DNA from: Aquipseudomonas guryensis
Lineage (GTDB): Bacteria > Pseudomonadota > Gammaproteobacteria > Pseudomonadales > Pseudomonadaceae
Assembly (NCBI RefSeq): GCF_014164785.1
Contig: NZ_JACJFN010000002.1
Location: 310,001-374,000, forward strand
Length of the DNA: 64,000 nt
Reading direction: 5' to 3'
A program made the translations under genes and the position numbers. This document shows positions 1-10,084 of this stretch, piece after piece; position 1 is the first letter of the stretch, and every line of letters begins with the position of its first letter. A model generated the notes under the pieces. It had not been told where the DNA came from, did no database searches, and worked only from the letters and a program-made list of their open reading frames with translations.

Positions 1-528
1 GAAATGGTCCTGGCCGTCGACCAGCGTGTGCCGGATCCGGCTGGCGAAGCCGACCCGGTCAAGCGCGACTCGATCGTGCGCGCCCTGAAATACATGGGCC
101 TGACCGCCAACCAGGCGATCACCGACATCCAGCTGGATCGCGTGTTCATCGGTTCCTGCACCAACTCGCGGATCGAAGACCTGCGCGCCGCCGCCGAAGT
201 GGCCAAGGGCCGTAAGGTCGCCAGTACCGTCAAGCAGGCGCTGGTGGTACCGGGCTCGGGTCTGGTCAAGGCGCAGGCTGAGGCCGAGGGCCTGGACAAG
301 ATCTTCATCGAAGCCGGTTTCGAATGGCGTGAACCGGGCTGCTCCATGTGCCTGGCGATGAACCCGGACAAGCTGGGCAGCGGCGAGCATTGCGCGTCCA
401 CTTCCAACCGTAACTTCGAAGGCCGTCAGGGCGCCGGCGGGCGTACCCACCTGGTCAGCCCGGCAATGGCTGCCGCTGCTGCGGTGACTGGTCGTTTCAT
501 CGATGTACGCGAACTGATGCAGGCCTGA
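1..528 (+). CDS. leuC: 3-isopropylmalate dehydratase large subunit, C-terminal part
   Basis: This is the 3' end of leuC; the reading frame is already open at base 1, so the N-terminal part lies outside the window. The protein is the large subunit of isopropylmalate isomerase, an aconitase-family enzyme with a [4Fe-4S] cluster that interconverts 2- and 3-isopropylmalate in leucine synthesis. Visible family features are the GSCTNS motif (first cluster cysteine) and CSMC (the other two cysteines), followed by the [10 protein letters not shown] and SPAMAAAAA stretches typical of the C-terminus. leuD begins 11 bases downstream, so the two subunits are co-transcribed. Confidence 0.97.
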   Translation, partial: EMVLAVDQRVPDPAGEADPVKRDSIVRALKYMGLTANQAITDIQLDRVFIGSCTNSRIEDLRAAAEVAKGRKVASTVKQALVVPGSGLVKAQAEAEGLDKIFIEAGFEWREPGCSMCLAMNPDKLGSGEHCASTSNRNFEGRQGAGGRTHLVSPAMAAAAAVTGRFIDVRELMQA

Positions 529-539
529 GGAGACCGACC

Positions 540-1187
540 ATGAAAGCCTTTACCCAACACACCGGTCTCGTCGCACCGCTCGATCGCGCCAACGTCGACA
601 CCGATCAGATCATTCCCAAGCAGTTCTTGAAGTCGATCAAGCGCACCGGCTTCGGCCCCAACCTGTTCGACGAATGGCGCTACCTGGATGTCGGTCAGCC
701 TAACCAGGACAGCTCCGGTCGCCCGCTCAATAAGGATTTCGTACTCAACTTCCCGCGCTACCAGGGCGCCAGCGTACTTCTGGCGCGCGAGAACTTCGGC
801 TGTGGCTCGAGCCGCGAGCACGCGCCGTGGGCGCTGGAAGAGTACGGTTTCCGTACCATCATCGCGCCGAGCTTCGCCGATATCTTCTTCAACAACAGCT
901 TCAAGAACGGCCTGTTGCCGATCATCCTCAAGGATGAAGAGGTCGACGCGCTGTTCCAGCAGGCCGAGGCCACCGAGGGCTACCAGCTGACCGTCGACCT
1001 GGCGGCGCAGACCGTGACCCGTCCGGATGGCGTGCAGTACCGTTTCGAGGTCGACGCCTTCCGCAAGCACTGCCTGCTCAACGGCCTGGACGATATTGGC
1101 TTGACCCTGCAGGACGCTGAGGCGATCAAGGCCTTCGAAGCCAAACACCAGCAGAGCAGCCCCTGGCTGTTCGGCGCGATCAAGTGA
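540..1187 (+). CDS. leuD: 3-isopropylmalate dehydratase small subunit
   Basis: The 215-residue protein is the small (swivelling) subunit that pairs with LeuC to isomerise isopropylmalate in leucine synthesis. The N-terminal [13 protein letters not shown] segment and the central [14 protein letters not shown] motif are the diagnostic substrate-binding regions of the LeuD/aconitase swivel domain. Length is normal for the family. An AGGAGA ribosome binding site sits a few bases before the ATG, just after the leuC stop. leuB follows after 14 bases. From memory, many Pseudomonas genomes have a small methyltransferase gene between leuD and leuB; there is no room for one here. Confidence 0.97.
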   Translation: MKAFTQHTGLVAPLDRANVDTDQIIPKQFLKSIKRTGFGPNLFDEWRYLDVGQPNQDSSGRPLNKDFVLNFPRYQGASVLLARENFGCGSSREHAPWALEEYGFRTIIAPSFADIFFNNSFKNGLLPIILKDEEVDALFQQAEATEGYQLTVDLAAQTVTRPDGVQYRFEVDAFRKHCLLNGLDDIGLTLQDAEAIKAFEAKHQQSSPWLFGAIK

Positions 1188-1201
1188 TTTAGGAATTAAG
1201 C

Positions 1202-2284
1202 ATGAGCAAGCAGATTCTGGTTCTCCCTGGCGACGGCATCGGCCCGGAAATCATGGCCGAGGCGGTCAAGGTGCTGCAGCTGGCCAATGACAAGTACAGC
1301 CTGGGCTTCGAGCTGAGCTTCGACGAGCTGGGTGGCGCCGCCGTGGACAAATACGGTGTGCCGCTGGCCGACGAGACCCTGGCGCGTGCGCGCGCCGCCG
1401 ATGCCATCCTGCTCGGCGCCGTCGGTGGGCCGAAGTGGGACAAGATCGACCCGGCCATCCGTCCCGAGCGCGGTCTGCTGAAGATCCGTTCGCAGCTGGG
1501 CCTGTTCGCCAACCTGCGACCGGCCATTCTCTATCCGCAACTGGCCGACGCTTCGTCGCTGAAGCCGGAAGTGGTCGCGGGCCTGGATATCCTTATCGTT
1601 CGTGAGCTGACCGGCGGCATCTACTTCGGCCAGCCGCGCGAAAGCAAGGTGCTGGAAAACGGCGAGCGCATGGCCTACGACACCCTGCCGTACAGCGAGA
1701 GCGAGATCCGTCGCATCGCCCAGGTTGGTTTCGACATGGCCCGCGTGCGCGGCAAGAAACTCTGCTCGGTGGACAAGGCCAACGTGCTGGCGTCCAGCCA
1801 GCTGTGGCGCGCCGTGGTCGAGGAAGTGGCCAAGGGTTACCCGGACGTCGAACTCAGCCATATGTACGTCGATAACGCGGCCATGCAGCTGGTGCGCGCG
1901 CCCAAGCAGTTCGACGTGATGGTTACCGACAATATGTTCGGCGACATCCTGTCGGATGAGGCTTCCATGCTCACCGGTTCCATCGGCATGCTGCCGTCCG
2001 CCTCGCTGGATGCCAACAACAAGGGCATGTACGAGCCGTGCCATGGCTCGGCGCCGGATATTGCCGGTCAGGGCATCGCCAACCCGCTGGCGACCATCCT
2101 CTCGGTGTCGATGATGCTGCGCTACAGCTTCAACCAGGGTGCGGCCGCCGATGCCATCGAGCTGGCGGTAAGCAAGGTGCTGGATCAGGGCCTGCGTACC
2201 GGTGACATTTTTTCCGCTGGCATGACCAAGGTCGGTACGGCCGGCATGGGTGATGCAGTGGTCGAAGCCCTGCGTAATCTGTAA
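1202..2284 (+). CDS. leuB: 3-isopropylmalate dehydrogenase
   Basis: The 360-residue cytosolic enzyme oxidises and decarboxylates 3-isopropylmalate with NAD+ to 2-oxoisocaproate, the last leucine-specific step before transamination. The N-terminal [10 protein letters not shown] motif and the later [18 protein letters not shown] segment, which carries metal-binding aspartates, are hallmarks of the isocitrate/isopropylmalate dehydrogenase family. An AGGAA box precedes the ATG. The gene closes the leuCDB operon; a GC-rich hairpin follows before asd. Confidence 0.97.
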   Translation: MSKQILVLPGDGIGPEIMAEAVKVLQLANDKYSLGFELSFDELGGAAVDKYGVPLADETLARARAADAILLGAVGGPKWDKIDPAIRPERGLLKIRSQLGLFANLRPAILYPQLADASSLKPEVVAGLDILIVRELTGGIYFGQPRESKVLENGERMAYDTLPYSESEIRRIAQVGFDMARVRGKKLCSVDKANVLASSQLWRAVVEEVAKGYPDVELSHMYVDNAAMQLVRAPKQFDVMVTDNMFGDILSDEASMLTGSIGMLPSASLDANNKGMYEPCHGSAPDIAGQGIANPLATILSVSMMLRYSFNQGAAADAIELAVSKVLDQGLRTGDIFSAGMTKVGTAGMGDAVVEALRNL

Positions 2285-2290
2285 TCTCTG

Positions 2291-2325
2291 CGGCCCGCTG
2301 CGCGGCAGCGGCCTGCTTCTTCTTT
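2291..2325 (+). terminator. Possible weak terminator between leuB and asd
   Basis: A GC-rich inverted repeat (CGCTGC/GCAGCG with flanking GGC/GCC, one bulge) at 2291-2313 is followed by the pyrimidine-rich tract TGCTTCTTCTTT. It lacks a clean run of T and may only attenuate read-through from leuB into asd. Confidence 0.4.
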
Positions 2326-2339
2326 AGGGTGTAGTGGCT

Positions 2340-3452
2340 ATGAAACGTGTAGGTCTGATCGGTTGGCGCGGTATGGTCGGTTCCGTGCTCATGCAGCGCA
2401 TGCTGGAAGAGCGTGACTTCGACCTGATCGAGCCGGTGTTCTTCACCACCTCCAATGTCGGCGGCCAGGGCCCGGCCGTGGGCAAGGACGTCGCCCCGCT
2501 CAAGGATGCCTACAACATCGACGAGCTCAAGGGCCTCGATGTGATCCTGACCTGCCAGGGCGGCGACTACACCAGCGAAGTCTTCCCCAAGCTGCGCGAA
2601 GCCGGCTGGAACGGCTACTGGATCGACGCGGCCTCCAGCCTGCGCATGGCCGATGACTCGGTAATCGTGCTGGACCCGGTCAACCGCAAGGTCATCGACC
2701 AGTCGCTGGACGGCGGTGTGAAGAACTACATCGGCGGCAACTGCACCGTCAGCCTGATGCTGATGGCCCTGGGCGGCCTCTACGAAGCCGGTCTGGTCGA
2801 GTGGATGAGCGCTATGACCTACCAAGCCGCTTCCGGTGCCGGTGCGCAGAACATGCGCGAGCTGATCAAGCAGATGGGCGCCATCCATGGTGCCGTGGCG
2901 GATGATCTGGCCAACCCGGCCAGCGCCATCCTCGACATCGACCGCAAGGTCGCTGAAACCATGCGCGGTGAAGCCTTCCCGGTGGATAACTTTGGCATGC
3001 CGCTGGCCGGCAGCCTGATCCCCTACATCGACAAGGAACTGCCGAACGGGCAGAGCCGCGAAGAGTGGAAGGGCCAGGCCGAGACCAACAAGATCCTCGG
3101 TCGCAACAAGAGCCCGATCCCGGTTGACGGCCTGTGCGTGCGCATCGGCGCCATGCGCTGCCACAGCCAGGCGCTGACCATCAAGCTGAACAAGGATGTG
3201 CCGCTGGCCGACATCGAAGGCCTGATCAGCCAGCACAACCCCTGGGTCAAGCTGGTGCCGAATCAGCGCGAAGCGAGCATCCGCGATCTGGGCCCGACTG
3301 CCGTGACCGGTACCCTGAGCGTGCCGATCGGCCGTCTGCGCAAGCTCAACATGGGCACCCAGTACCTTGGTGCTTTCACCGTCGGTGACCAGTTGCTGTG
3401 GGGCGCGGCTGAGCCGCTGCGGCGCATGCTGCGTATCCTTCTGGAGCGCTGA
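2340..3452 (+). CDS. asd: Aspartate-semialdehyde dehydrogenase
   Basis: The 370-residue enzyme reduces aspartyl phosphate to aspartate semialdehyde with NADPH, the branch point for lysine/diaminopimelate, methionine and threonine. The N-terminal [11 protein letters not shown] nucleotide-binding loop is present, and the catalytic cysteine lies at about residue 135 in GGNCTVS. I chose the ATG at 2340 because [12 protein letters not shown] matches the usual family start; an in-frame GTG two codons earlier is the only nearby alternative. A strong terminator follows, then a paralogue that lacks this cysteine. Confidence 0.97.
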   Translation: MKRVGLIGWRGMVGSVLMQRMLEERDFDLIEPVFFTTSNVGGQGPAVGKDVAPLKDAYNIDELKGLDVILTCQGGDYTSEVFPKLREAGWNGYWIDAASSLRMADDSVIVLDPVNRKVIDQSLDGGVKNYIGGNCTVSLMLMALGGLYEAGLVEWMSAMTYQAASGAGAQNMRELIKQMGAIHGAVADDLANPASAILDIDRKVAETMRGEAFPVDNFGMPLAGSLIPYIDKELPNGQSREEWKGQAETNKILGRNKSPIPVDGLCVRIGAMRCHSQALTIKLNKDVPLADIEGLISQHNPWVKLVPNQREASIRDLGPTAVTGTLSVPIGRLRKLNMGTQYLGAFTVGDQLLWGAAEPLRRMLRILLER

Positions 3453-3471
3453 TTCGTCAGCAGGCAAGCAG

Positions 3472-3502
3472 AAAAGGGCCGGTGATCACCGGCCTTTTTT
3501 GT
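3472..3502 (+). terminator. Rho-independent terminator of asd
   Basis: A perfect 18-base palindrome, GGCCGGTGATCACCGGCC (3477-3494), is preceded by AAAAG and followed by TTTTTTG, which is the classic intrinsic terminator form. It separates asd from the following paralogue. Confidence 0.9.
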
Positions 3503-3569
3503 TTCTGTGGTCAGCCTTTCGGGCGGCAGGTAGAGTGCCGCCCATTCAGCTCTCTTATGCAAGGTACCC

Positions 3570-4580
3570 ATGTCCCAGTCCTTAGATATCGCGGTAGTCG
3601 GCGCCACCGGTACGGTGGGTGAAACCATCGTGCAACTGCTCGATGAGCGTGAATTCCCTGTCGGTACCCTGCATCTGCTGGCTGGTAGTGCGTCTGCCGG
3701 GCAATCCGTGCCGTTTCGCGGCAAGAACCTGCGCGTGCGCGAGCTGGCGGATTTCGACTTCAGCCAGGTGCGTCTGGCCTTCTTCTGTGCCGGTGAGGCG
3801 ATCAGTCGAGCGTCGGCCCTCAAGGCTCAGGCAGCAGGCTGTTCGGTGATCGACCTGAGCGCCGGGCTGTCGCTGCAGCAGGCGCCGCGCTTGGTGCCGG
3901 AAGCGAACGCAGAATTGTTGGCTACGCTCAAAGCGCCTTATCTATTGGCCAGTCCCGTGCCGGTGGTGGCCGCGCTGGCGCTGGTGCTGGCACCGCTGCG
4001 GGCACGACTCGACCTGCAGAAAGTCACGCTTACTGCAGCGCTGGCGGTCTCCAGTCAAGGGCGGGGGGGGATTGCCGAGCTGGCGAAGCAGACTACCGAG
4101 CTGCTCAACATGCGCCCGCTGGAGCCCAAGGTGTTCGATCAGCAGATCGCGTTCAATCTGCTGGCTCGGGTCGGGGGGCTGGAGGAGGGCGGCCATGCCG
4201 TTCTCGAACGGCGTGTGGCAGATGAGTTGAAGCAGGTGCTGGCGCTGCCGGCGTTACGAGTCTCGGCAACTTGCGTGCAGGCGCCGGTTTTCTTCGGGGA
4301 CAGCCTGGCGATTTCGCTGCAGGCCGCGCAGCCGGTGGATGTTGCCGGGGCTGCTCAGGGGCTGGAGGCACAAGCGGGTATCGAGTTGGTCGAGGCGGGC
4401 GATTATCCCAGCGTGGTCAGCGATGCGGTGGGGCAGGATGAAGTCTATGTCGGGCGTCTGCGTGCGGGGCTGGATGACCCGGCAGAACTCAATTTGTGGA
4501 TTGCGTCTGATAATGCACGAAAAGGCTCAGCGCTAAATGCTGTGCAAATAGCCGAGTTGTTGATAAAACACTATCTGTAA
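3570..4580 (+). CDS. usg: Asd-like (Usg) protein lacking the catalytic cysteine
   Basis: The 336-residue protein has the fold signature of aspartate-semialdehyde dehydrogenase: VVGATGTVGETIVQLL at the N-terminus for the dinucleotide, and SSQGRGG in the middle. At the place where true enzymes carry the nucleophile (xNCxx), this protein reads ASPVPVVAA, with Pro at about residue 131. Other parts of the active site are also diverged. It therefore cannot use the normal acyl-enzyme chemistry and is probably a non-catalytic homologue, as described for Usg proteins next to asd or truA in gammaproteobacteria. Its function is unknown. It lies after the asd terminator and before fimV. Confidence 0.9.
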   Translation: MSQSLDIAVVGATGTVGETIVQLLDEREFPVGTLHLLAGSASAGQSVPFRGKNLRVRELADFDFSQVRLAFFCAGEAISRASALKAQAAGCSVIDLSAGLSLQQAPRLVPEANAELLATLKAPYLLASPVPVVAALALVLAPLRARLDLQKVTLTAALAVSSQGRGGIAELAKQTTELLNMRPLEPKVFDQQIAFNLLARVGGLEEGGHAVLERRVADELKQVLALPALRVSATCVQAPVFFGDSLAISLQAAQPVDVAGAAQGLEAQAGIELVEAGDYPSVVSDAVGQDEVYVGRLRAGLDDPAELNLWIASDNARKGSALNAVQIAELLIKHYL

Positions 4581-4733
4581 AAGATACTTAGCCCCAAATT
4601 TGAAGAATCTTTCTAGCTTGGCAATACTGGTTTGGCTGATCGCTGACGGGGAACCGCTTTAAGCGGGTGCAGGCAGTGACCTTCAAAATCCTCTCGATTA
4701 TCGAGAAAAAAAGATAAAACAAGGGATTACGCT

Positions 4734-7490
4734 ATGGTTCGGGTTCGCAAACTAGTGCTGGCAATCGCGGCTGCTTCGGCGATGACTTCCGGTGCGGCGC
4801 ATGCGCTTGGGCTGGGGGAAGTTACCCTCAAGTCTTCGCTGAGCCAGCCGTTGGTGGCGGAAATCGAATTGCTCGAGGTGCGCGATCTGGGCACTACCGA
4901 AGTGATTCCGACCCTGGCGTCCCCCGAGGAGTTCAACAAGGCTGGCGTCGATCGCCAGTACTTCCTGACCGACCTCAAGTTCACGCCGGTGATCAAGCCC
5001 AACGGCAAGAGTGTAATCCGCATCACCTCCAGCAAGCCGGTGCGCGAGCCCTACCTGAACTTCCTGGTAGAAGTGCTGTGGCCCAACGGCCGCCTGCTGC
5101 GTGAGTACACCCTGCTGCTTGATCCGCCCATGTATTCGCCACAGCCTGTCGTTGCCGCAGCGCCACGCCTGCCTGTATCTGCGCCTGTTTCCGCCCCTGC
5201 ACCACGTCCGCAGAGCGTCGCGCCGACGCCGCGTCCGGTTGCACCGGCAGCTCCGGCTGCACCGCGGCCGACGCCTGCTGCCAGCACCGCCGCGCAGATT
5301 TCCGGTGATCAGTACAAGACCACCTCCAACGACACACTCTGGGAAATTGCCCAGCGTTCGCGCCACAGCGGCTCCGTACATCAGGCCATGCTGGCGATCC
5401 AGGAGCTCAATCCGAGCGCCTTCGTCGATGGCAATATCAACCGGCTGAAAAGCGGCCAGGTGTTGCGTCTTCCTGACGAACAGCAGGTCAAGAGTCGTAG
5501 CCAGGCGGAAGCGATTGCCCAGGTTACCGAGCAGAACACGGCATGGCGTGAAGGTCGCAGTCTGTCGGCCACCGGTACACGCCAGCTGGATGCGACCAAG
5601 CGCTCCGAAGCGGGTGCTGCCCCGGCCAAGGCCGAGAGCAAGGACAGCCTGAAACTGGTTGCTGCCGAAAGCGGCAAGTCTGCTGGCGGTAGCGAGAAAG
5701 GCGCCGGCGACAGCAAGGCACTGAATGATCAGTTGGCCGTGACCAAAGAGAGCCTGGACTCCACGCGTCGTGAGAACGAAGAGCTGAAGGATCGCATGGG
5801 TGATCTGCAGGGCCAGTTGGACAAGCTGCAGAAGCTGATCGAGTTGAAAGACAATCAGCTGGCCAAGTTGCAGGGTGACCTGGCCAATCAGAGCAAGGTC
5901 GTTCCTGCTGCCACTACTCCGGTGGCGCCGCCGGTTCCGGTGGAGGCGAAGACCCCAGTCGAAAGCAAACCGGTTGAAGCCAAAGCTCCTGTTACCGAGC
6001 CCAAGGTCGAGACGCCCAAGCCTGCGGTGCCTGATTACAACTACAGCGAAGAGCCGGCGCCCAAGGTAGAGCCGGTCAAGCCGGTTGCTGTGGCCCCGGC
6101 CAAGCCGGCAGAAGTCGTAAAGCCCGAGCAGCCGCCGGTCAAGAAGCCCGTAGTCGTGCAGGAACCTGCGCCGACCAGTTTCATCGATGACCTGATGGCA
6201 AACCCGATGCTGCTGGGTGCGTTAGGCGGTGGTGCCCTGTTGGCCTTGCTGGTTGGCCTGATGGTGGTTTCGCGTCGCAACGCGATGAAAGAGGCCGAGC
6301 TGCAAGAGAGCCTGGCCAGCGATGATGTCTCCGCTAGCCCTTTCGAGGCTGATCTGGATATGCCGGAAGACAGCTTTGCCGGTCTGGATAGCGCTTCCTC
6401 GGATACCGAAGTGCGCGAGCAGGAGCGTGTTGCTCCGCAGACTGCCGATGCCTTGGGCGAGGCGGATATCTATATTGCTTACGGCAAATTCAGCCAGGCA
6501 GCCGAGCTGCTGCAGAACGCCATCAATGATGAGCCGCAGCGTAGCGATCTGCGTCTGAAACTGATGGAAGTCTATGCCGAGCTGGGTGATCGTGATGGCT
6601 TTGCCCGTCAGGAGCAGGAGCTGCGTGAAATCGGCGGTGGAGCTGCCGCTGTTGATCAGCTCAAGGCCAAATACCCGGCCATGGTGGTCGGTGCTGCCGC
6701 CGGTATGGCTGCGTTGGACGATCTGGACTCTTTCAGCCTCGATGACCTGACCCTGGATGAGCCTGCTGCTCCGTCCAAGGGCGCCGATCTGGATGATGCT
6801 TTCGATCTGAGCCTGGATGACCTGGATAGCGATCTGCAGGAAGCTGCCAAGTCGAGCGCGTCCGATCTGGATGAGCTGAGTCTTGATCTGCCAGCCACTG
6901 AAACCAGTGCGGCCGCCGATCTCGATTTCGATCTGGACCTGGGTGCAGACAACACTGCCGATGCTCTGGAGCTGGGCGATGATCTGGCGGATTTCAGCCT
7001 GGATCTGGAGGCCGACAGCAAGCCTGCCGAGCTGGCCGAAGATGATTTCATGCTCAGCCTGGAAGATGAGCCAGCGGTGTCGTTGAGTTCTGCTCCGGCA
7101 GAAGCCGAGCTGGATATGTCGGCCGACTTCGACCTGTCCCTGGCCGATGAGCCGGTTGCCACTGCCCCGGCTGCCGACAGTTTCGCGGCTCAGCTGGATG
7201 AGGTGAGTGCCGAACTGGAGCAACTGAGTGGCGGTCTGGACGAGCCTCTGCTGGCTGACGAACTGCCGATGGCTGCGGCCCCGGAGTCGGCTGCAACAGG
7301 ATTGGATATGGACGACGACTTTGACTTCCTTTCGGGGACCGATGAAACCGCGACCAAGCTGGATCTGGCGCGTGCCTACATCGACATGGGCGACGCCGAA
7401 GGTGCTCGCGATATCCTCGACGAAGTAGTCGCCGAAGGTAACGAAGGTCAGCAGCAGGAAGCGCGTGAGCTGATCAGCAAACTGGTTTGA
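4734..7490 (+). CDS. fimV: FimV polar hub / peptidoglycan-binding motility protein
   Basis: The 918-residue inner-membrane protein has a signal peptide ending near AHA|LG, a conserved periplasmic N-terminal domain, and a proline-rich linker. A LysM peptidoglycan-binding domain follows at about 195-250 (TLWEIAQRS...GQVLRLP), then a coiled coil at about 320-385, a proline/lysine-rich stretch and one membrane helix near 490-515. The cytoplasmic part has TPR-like repeats and a very acidic DLSLDDL-type repeat region. It ends in the FimV C-terminal domain (LDLARAYIDMGDAEGARDIL). In P. aeruginosa FimV supports type IV pilus assembly, twitching and cAMP signalling, and marks the pole. truA starts three bases after its stop. 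Confidence 0.96.
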   Translation: MVRVRKLVLAIAAASAMTSGAAHALGLGEVTLKSSLSQPLVAEIELLEVRDLGTTEVIPTLASPEEFNKAGVDRQYFLTDLKFTPVIKPNGKSVIRITSSKPVREPYLNFLVEVLWPNGRLLREYTLLLDPPMYSPQPVVAAAPRLPVSAPVSAPAPRPQSVAPTPRPVAPAAPAAPRPTPAASTAAQISGDQYKTTSNDTLWEIAQRSRHSGSVHQAMLAIQELNPSAFVDGNINRLKSGQVLRLPDEQQVKSRSQAEAIAQVTEQNTAWREGRSLSATGTRQLDATKRSEAGAAPAKAESKDSLKLVAAESGKSAGGSEKGAGDSKALNDQLAVTKESLDSTRRENEELKDRMGDLQGQLDKLQKLIELKDNQLAKLQGDLANQSKVVPAATTPVAPPVPVEAKTPVESKPVEAKAPVTEPKVETPKPAVPDYNYSEEPAPKVEPVKPVAVAPAKPAEVVKPEQPPVKKPVVVQEPAPTSFIDDLMANPMLLGALGGGALLALLVGLMVVSRRNAMKEAELQESLASDDVSASPFEADLDMPEDSFAGLDSASSDTEVREQERVAPQTADALGEADIYIAYGKFSQAAELLQNAINDEPQRSDLRLKLMEVYAELGDRDGFARQEQELREIGGGAAAVDQLKAKYPAMVVGAAAGMAALDDLDSFSLDDLTLDEPAAPSKGADLDDAFDLSLDDLDSDLQEAAKSSASDLDELSLDLPATETSAAADLDFDLDLGADNTADALELGDDLADFSLDLEADSKPAELAEDDFMLSLEDEPAVSLSSAPAEAELDMSADFDLSLADEPVATAPAADSFAAQLDEVSAELEQLSGGLDEPLLADELPMAAAPESAATGLDMDDDFDFLSGTDETATKLDLARAYIDMGDAEGARDILDEVVAEGNEGQQQEARELISKLV

Positions 7491-7493
7491 TAA

Positions 7494-8360
7494 ATGTCTG
7501 AAGCAATACCATCAACGGCAGCCGAATCGGCTGCCGTTGGCGTTTCCAGGATTGCCCTGGGCGTCGAATACCGGGGCTCGCGATATCGTGGCTTCCAGCG
7601 TCAGCGGGCTGGCGTTCCGTCTATTCAGGAGAGCCTGGAAAAGGCGCTGTCCAAGGTCGCCGGTGGCGCGCCGGTCACCTTGAGCTGCGCCGGGCGTACC
7701 GACGCGCTGGTGCATGCCAGTGGCCAGGTGGTGCACTTCGATACCAGTGTCGAGCGCACCATGCACTCCTGGACGATGGGGGCCAACCTCAACCTGCCGG
7801 CCGATATCAGCGTTACCTGGGCCAAGGCCATGCCGCGGGAGTTCGATGCGCGCTTCAGTGCCATGGCCCGGCGCTATCGCTACGTGATCTACAACGATCA
7901 GATCCGTCCGGCGCATATGGCTGAAGAGGTCACCTGGAATCACCGGCCGCTGGATATCGAGCGCATGCGTGCGGCGGCTCGCTATCTGGTGGGTACCCAT
8001 GACTTCAGCGCTTTCCGTGCGCGACAGTGTCAGGCCAAGTCGCCGATCAAGACCGTGCACCATCTGGAACTGCTCGAGCACGGGCGTTTCATCGTGTTGG
8101 ATATTCGTGCCAATGCCTTCCTGCATCACATGGTGCGTAACTTCGCTGGCGTGCTGATGACCATCGGTGCCGGCGAGCGGCCGGTGGAGTGGGTGGAGGA
8201 GGTGCTGGAAAGCCGTGTGCGGCGTACCGGTGGGGTCACTGCACATCCCTACGGCCTGTACCTGGTGCAGGTCGAATATCCGGCAGAGTTCGAATTGCCG
8301 CAGCGTTACCTGGGGCCGCATTTTCTTTCCGGGTTGCCGGATGTGATGGCGGGGCGCTAG
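7494..8360 (+). CDS. truA: tRNA pseudouridine(38-40) synthase
   Basis: The 288-residue enzyme isomerises uridines 38-40 in the anticodon stem-loop of tRNAs. The catalytic aspartate is in the [12 protein letters not shown] motif, and the [17 protein letters not shown] start and [10 protein letters not shown] motif are diagnostic. The N-terminus is about 20 residues longer than in short family members. No clear ribosome binding site precedes the ATG, which lies three bases after the fimV stop, so translational coupling to fimV is likely. Confidence 0.96.
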   Translation: MSEAIPSTAAESAAVGVSRIALGVEYRGSRYRGFQRQRAGVPSIQESLEKALSKVAGGAPVTLSCAGRTDALVHASGQVVHFDTSVERTMHSWTMGANLNLPADISVTWAKAMPREFDARFSAMARRYRYVIYNDQIRPAHMAEEVTWNHRPLDIERMRAAARYLVGTHDFSAFRARQCQAKSPIKTVHHLELLEHGRFIVLDIRANAFLHHMVRNFAGVLMTIGAGERPVEWVEEVLESRVRRTGGVTAHPYGLYLVQVEYPAEFELPQRYLGPHFLSGLPDVMAGR

Positions 8361-8430
8361 GTCGCTATCAGCTGCGAAAAATACCCGGCAGCTTTGCTAT
8401 CATCGTTTTTTGCCTACAAGGTGCCAGTAC

Positions 8431-9051
8431 TTGTCAGCCGTTCGCAGCAAGATTTGTGGTATTACCCGTGTCGAGGACGCACTTGCAGCCGCTGCTGCGG
8501 GTGCCGATGCCATAGGCCTGGTGTTCTACGCCAAAAGTCCACGCGCGGTCAGTGTGGCGCAGGCGCAACAGATCATTGCGGCCCTGCCGCCGTTCGTGAC
8601 CACGGTTGGCTTGTTCGTGGATATGCCGCGGGCCGAGTTGCAGCAAATCCTGGCCCAGGTGCCACTGGATCTCTTGCAGTTCCATGGTGATGAGTCGGTC
8701 GAGCAGTGCGAGGGTTACGGTCGTCCCTATATCAAGGCGCTGCGGGTCAAGGCTGGCGATGATATTGCGGCGCAGATGGCACGCTACCCCAGTACTTCTG
8801 GCGTTCTATTGGACACCTTCGTCGAAGGTGTCCCCGGTGGTACCGGTCTGGCCTTCGACTGGTCGCTGGTGCCGGCCGAGCTGCCTAAGCCAGTGATTCT
8901 GGCCGGTGGGTTGACCCCGGATAACGTCGCGGCAGCCATCGCTCAGGTACGTCCCTACGCGGTGGATATCAGTGGTGGTGTGGAGTCGGCGAAGGGCATC
9001 AAGGATGCCGACAAGGTTCGGGCTTTTATTCGTGCGGCACGCGGCGCTTGA
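8431..9051 (+). CDS. trpF: Phosphoribosylanthranilate isomerase
   Basis: The 206-residue TIM-barrel enzyme converts phosphoribosylanthranilate to CdRP in tryptophan synthesis. [11 protein letters not shown] at the N-terminus carries the catalytic cysteine; [13 protein letters not shown] carries the catalytic aspartate and phosphate loop; [10 protein letters not shown] and DISGGVE are also conserved. The frame stays open upstream to a TTG at 8410, but I chose the TTG at 8431. It gives the family-like start [12 protein letters not shown] and has an AAGG box about 9 bases upstream. The trp genes other than this one are not in the window. Confidence 0.94.
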   Translation: MSAVRSKICGITRVEDALAAAAAGADAIGLVFYAKSPRAVSVAQAQQIIAALPPFVTTVGLFVDMPRAELQQILAQVPLDLLQFHGDESVEQCEGYGRPYIKALRVKAGDDIAAQMARYPSTSGVLLDTFVEGVPGGTGLAFDWSLVPAELPKPVILAGGLTPDNVAAAIAQVRPYAVDISGGVESAKGIKDADKVRAFIRAARGA

Positions 9052-9193
9052 TGTGACGGGCTGGCGCTGCCTGCCGTCCATAAGCAGTCTTTGAGTCGTC
9101 CAGGCAGGCCAGTTTGGCTGAGCTGCATGGACCGTGAATATGAGTTTGCCGGAGCGCCATAGCGTCGCACCGGGTCAGCTACGGAGAGTGAGC

Positions 9194-10084
9194 ATGAGCA
9201 ACTGGTTGAGAGAAAAGCTGATCCCTTCGATCATGCGTTCCGAGGTCAAGAAGAGCTCGGTGCCGGAAGGACTGTGGCACAAGTGCCCGTCCTGTGATGC
9301 CGTCCTGTATCGCCCCGAGCTGGAAAAGACCGAAGACGTCTGCCCCAAATGCAACCACCACATGCGCATCGATGCGCGTAGCCGCCTGGACATCTTCCTC
9401 GACCCGGAAGGGCGCGAGGAAATCGGCGCCGAGCTGGAGCCGGTGGATCGCCTGAAATTCCGTGACAGCAAGAAGTACAAGGATCGCCTGGCCGCCGCGC
9501 AGAAGGATACCGGCGAGAAGGATGCGCTGATCTCCATGAGCGGTACCCTGCTGGGCATGCCGATCGTCACCTGCGCCTTCGAGTTCAGTTTCATGGGCGG
9601 CTCCATGGGTGCCATCGTCGGTGAGCGCTTCGTGCGTGCCGCCAACGTGGCCCTGGAAAAACGCTGCCCGCTGGTGTGCTTCGCCGCTTCCGGTGGTGCG
9701 CGCATGCAGGAAGCGCTGATCTCCCTGATGCAGATGGCCAAGACTTCCGCCGTGCTGGCGCGTCTGCGCGAAGAGGGCATTCCCTTCATTTCCGTCCTGA
9801 CTGACCCTGTCTACGGTGGCGTTTCCGCCAGCCTGGCCATGCTCGGTGACGTGATTGTCGCCGAGCCGCGCGCGCTGATCGGCTTCGCCGGCCCGCGAGT
9901 GATCGAGCAGACCGTGCGCGAGAAGCTGCCGGAAGGCTTCCAGCGCAGCGAGTTTCTGCTTGAGCATGGCGCCATCGACATGATCATTCATCGTCAGGAG
10001 CTGCGTCCGCGCCTGGCTCGCCTGCTGGCGCAGCTGCAGCACCTGCCGGCACCTGCCCTGAGCCAGGTTCCGGCCACGGCATGA
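9194..10084 (+). CDS. accD: Acetyl-CoA carboxylase carboxyltransferase beta subunit
   Basis: The 296-residue protein is the beta half of the carboxyltransferase that makes malonyl-CoA for fatty-acid synthesis, partnering AccA (elsewhere). A four-cysteine zinc ribbon is visible at residues 31, 34, 50 and 53, followed by the crotonase-fold carboxyltransferase core ([35 protein letters not shown]). I chose the ATG at 9194, giving [12 protein letters not shown] and preceded by GGAGAG; the frame extends upstream to 9134 without family similarity. folC overlaps its stop by four bases, so the two are translationally coupled. Confidence 0.97.
   Translation: MSNWLREKLIPSIMRSEVKKSSVPEGLWHKCPSCDAVLYRPELEKTEDVCPKCNHHMRIDARSRLDIFLDPEGREEIGAELEPVDRLKFRDSKKYKDRLAAAQKDTGEKDALISMSGTLLGMPIVTCAFEFSFMGGSMGAIVGERFVRAANVALEKRCPLVCFAASGGARMQEALISLMQMAKTSAVLARLREEGIPFISVLTDPVYGGVSASLAMLGDVIVAEPRALIGFAGPRVIEQTVREKLPEGFQRSEFLLEHGAIDMIIHRQELRPRLARLLAQLQHLPAPALSQVPATA

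Noticed and set aside
2130..3467. 445-codon open frame on the minus strand opposite asd
   Set aside because: It is antisense to a clear asd gene, shows no motif, and is the usual by-product of high G+C at third codon positions.
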